Positions 5,504-6,581 of a stretch of 6,581 nucleotides of DNA are shown here, piece by piece. The notes under the pieces were generated by a model. It saw only the letters and a list, made by a program, of their open reading frames with translations, was not told the DNA's origin and did no database searches. Both the position numbers and the translations under genes were made by a program. The stretch's first letter is position 1. Every line of letters begins with the position of its first letter. Origin of the DNA: Chloroflexota bacterium (GTDB lineage: Bacteria; Chloroflexota; Limnocylindria; Limnocylindrales; CSP1-4); contig JACDAH010000391.1 in the NCBI GenBank assembly GCA_013695505.1, positions 1-6,581 on the forward strand, read 5' to 3'.

Positions 5504-6581
5504 CGGAGCGTCCCGGCGGCGACGATCTCGGGCGGTTGCGCGGCGGGGATCGCCTCGGGATGGATCGTGTCGCCGGCGAATGCGGCGTCCCGGATCGGCC
5601 GGCCCGCGGCGTCGTGCATCCCGCTCGATGCCACGTCGCGGATGTCGAGCTGGAGCGACTCGAAGCCGCCGAACGTCCGGCTCGTCAACTTGGCCACGAC
5701 GTCGACGCGGTCGCCCTCATGGACCGTCTCGGCCAGATCGGGGCGTCCGAAAGCGATCCCGTCGAGGACGTCGAGCCGGCGCTTCAGGGTGATCTGGGTG
5801 TGGCCGCCGGTCACCGCCCGCACCCTGGTCACGATCAGGCTCTGGATGACGAGAAGGGGCTCGGGGTTGCCCTGCCCGCACGGGTCGAGCCGGCGAAGGT
5901 CGCGGTGAAGGGCGTAATCGACCTCGAGGGCCGGCATGGCAAGATCGATCGCGAGCGGCAGACGCGGGTCGTCCGGGATGGCCCGTTCGGCGAGGGCATC
6001 GAAGGTGACGACGAACTCGGCCCAGCGCTCGGACGCGATCTCGAAGCCGGCGGCCCCGGCATGGCCGCCATGACGCAGGAAGAGCGATCCACACGCATCG
6101 AGGGCGGCGCCGAGGTCGAGCCGGCCGTCACTCCGGCACGACGCCCGGATGGTGTCGCCGAGCTCCGCACCGACGATGGCCGGACGGCCGTGATCCTCGA
6201 CGAGCTTCGATGCGACCAGCCCGACGATCCCGATCGGCCACGGCCCGCGGACGATCGTGGCGTGGACGGCGACCGGCAGGGGTGACGGCGAGGCGTCGCT
6301 CGAAACCCCCGATGCCGCCGGCACTGCCGAGATTGCCGAGATTGCGGCTCGTGCTTCGCTCATGGCCTGGCTCGTGAGGTCGCGCCGGGTCCGATTCGCG
6401 ACCTCGAGCTCGGCGGCAAGCCGGTCGGCCTCGGCCCGATCGTCGGTCATCAAGAGCGCCGCGGCCGCGCCCGACTCCCCGACCCGGCCAGCGGCATTGA
6501 TCCGCGGAGCGACCGCGAACGAGAGCGTCTCGACCTCGACGGCCGCCGGGGTCACCGAGGCCGCCGCGAGCAGGGCGGCGA
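5500..6581 (-). CDS. recJ: Single-stranded-DNA-specific exonuclease RecJ, C-terminal part (5' end outside window)
   Basis: RecJ degrades single-stranded DNA 5' to 3' in RecF-pathway recombination, mismatch repair and replication-fork processing in the cytoplasm. The visible 359 residues start after the catalytic DHH domain, which lies beyond the right edge. Counting from the first full codon, residues 25-32 read PRINAAGR, the signature following the DHH domain. The DHHA1 domain follows, with a CRSDGRLDL stretch near 147-156 and GGHAGAAGF at 171-179. The OB-fold domain starts at PCGQGNPEP (233-241) and runs to about residue 318. A short tail of about 40 residues without a recognised motif ends the protein. 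An Ala/Ser/Pro-rich stretch (about 78-103) interrupts the junction before DHHA1. The reading frame stays open to the edge, so the start is not visible. The TGA stop (5502-5500) overlaps the ATG of the next gene as ATGA. Family identity is near certain; nuclease activity cannot be judged without the DHH domain. Confidence 0.95.
   Translation of the reverse strand, partial: AALLAAASVTPAAVEVETLSFAVAPRINAAGRVGESGAAAALLMTDDRAEADRLAAELEVANRTRRDLTSQAMSEARAAISAISAVPAASGVSSDASPSPLPVAVHATIVRGPWPIGIVGLVASKLVEDHGRPAIVGAELGDTIRASCRSDGRLDLGAALDACGSLFLRHGGHAGAAGFEIASERWAEFVVTFDALAERAIPDDPRLPLAIDLAMPALEVDYALHRDLRRLDPCGQGNPEPLLVIQSLIVTRVRAVTGGHTQITLKRRLDVLDGIAFGRPDLAETVHEGDRVDVVAKLTSRTFGGFESLQLDIRDVASSGMHDAAGRPIRDAAFAGDTIHPEAIPAAQPPEIVAAGTLR
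6325..6342. repeat. Two-copy 9-bp tandem repeat within recJ
   Basis: TGCCGAGAT occurs twice in tandem (6325-6333, 6334-6342), followed by a further TGC. On the coding strand it encodes a repeated Ile-Ser-Ala unit in the Ala/Ser-rich segment of RecJ ahead of the DHHA1 domain. The unit is a multiple of three, so copy-number change would keep the frame. It is small and could be chance. Confidence 0.6.

Noticed and set aside
4490..5908. Long plus-strand open frame (472 codons) opposite the PD40 gene and recJ
   Set aside because: It runs across a gene boundary on the other strand, has shadow composition and no motif; the minus-strand repeats and RecJ signatures are decisive.

Overview
The window is G+C-rich chromosomal DNA (about two thirds G+C by eye). 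It is almost fully packed with genes, and all seven recognisable genes lie on the minus strand. Read in the direction of transcription (right to left) the order is: recJ (3' part only), a membrane-anchored TolB/PD40-repeat protein, pyrF, tatA, tatC, rapZ and yvcK (cut by the left edge). No rRNA, tRNA, CRISPR array, insertion sequence or phage gene is visible. No stretch longer than 60 bases is without a gene.

The organism is a high-G+C bacterium. The rapZ-yvcK pair is typical of Firmicutes, Actinobacteria and Chloroflexota. The YvcK here carries two N-terminal membrane helices, and PyrF is of the long 'KPNLAFFEAYG / DAKRGDIGST' class. Together with a minimal TatA-TatC pair, this points most plausibly to a G+C-rich Chloroflexota lineage (for example Limnocylindria or Ellin6529-like soil and freshwater bacteria). 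That is an inference from gene content and was not tested by phylogeny.

Layout: 6581-5500 encodes the C-terminal half of RecJ exonuclease. Its stop overlaps the ATG of the PD40 protein (5503-4274), whose stop overlaps the GTG of pyrF (4277-3393). A 56-base gap, the largest in the window, precedes tatA (3336-3031). A 19-base gap with a GC-rich hairpin leads to tatC (3011-2214), whose stop shares one base with the rapZ start (2214-1282). The rapZ stop overlaps the yvcK start by four bases (1285 to beyond 1). Four of the six junctions are stop/start overlaps, so the block looks like one co-transcribed, translationally coupled unit. The pyrF-tatA gap is the only obvious place for an internal promoter.

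Functionally the block mixes DNA repair (RecJ), pyrimidine synthesis (PyrF), protein export (TatA, TatC) and control of cell-envelope precursor supply (RapZ, YvcK). PyrF feeds the UTP pool, YvcK-family proteins bind UDP-GlcNAc, and RapZ senses glucosamine-6-phosphate in E. coli. A shared link to amino-sugar nucleotide supply is therefore possible but speculative. The PD40 protein is the one gene without an assignable function. I found no convincing evidence of an undescribed system; the window reads as a conserved housekeeping operon with a few unusual details, listed as findings.
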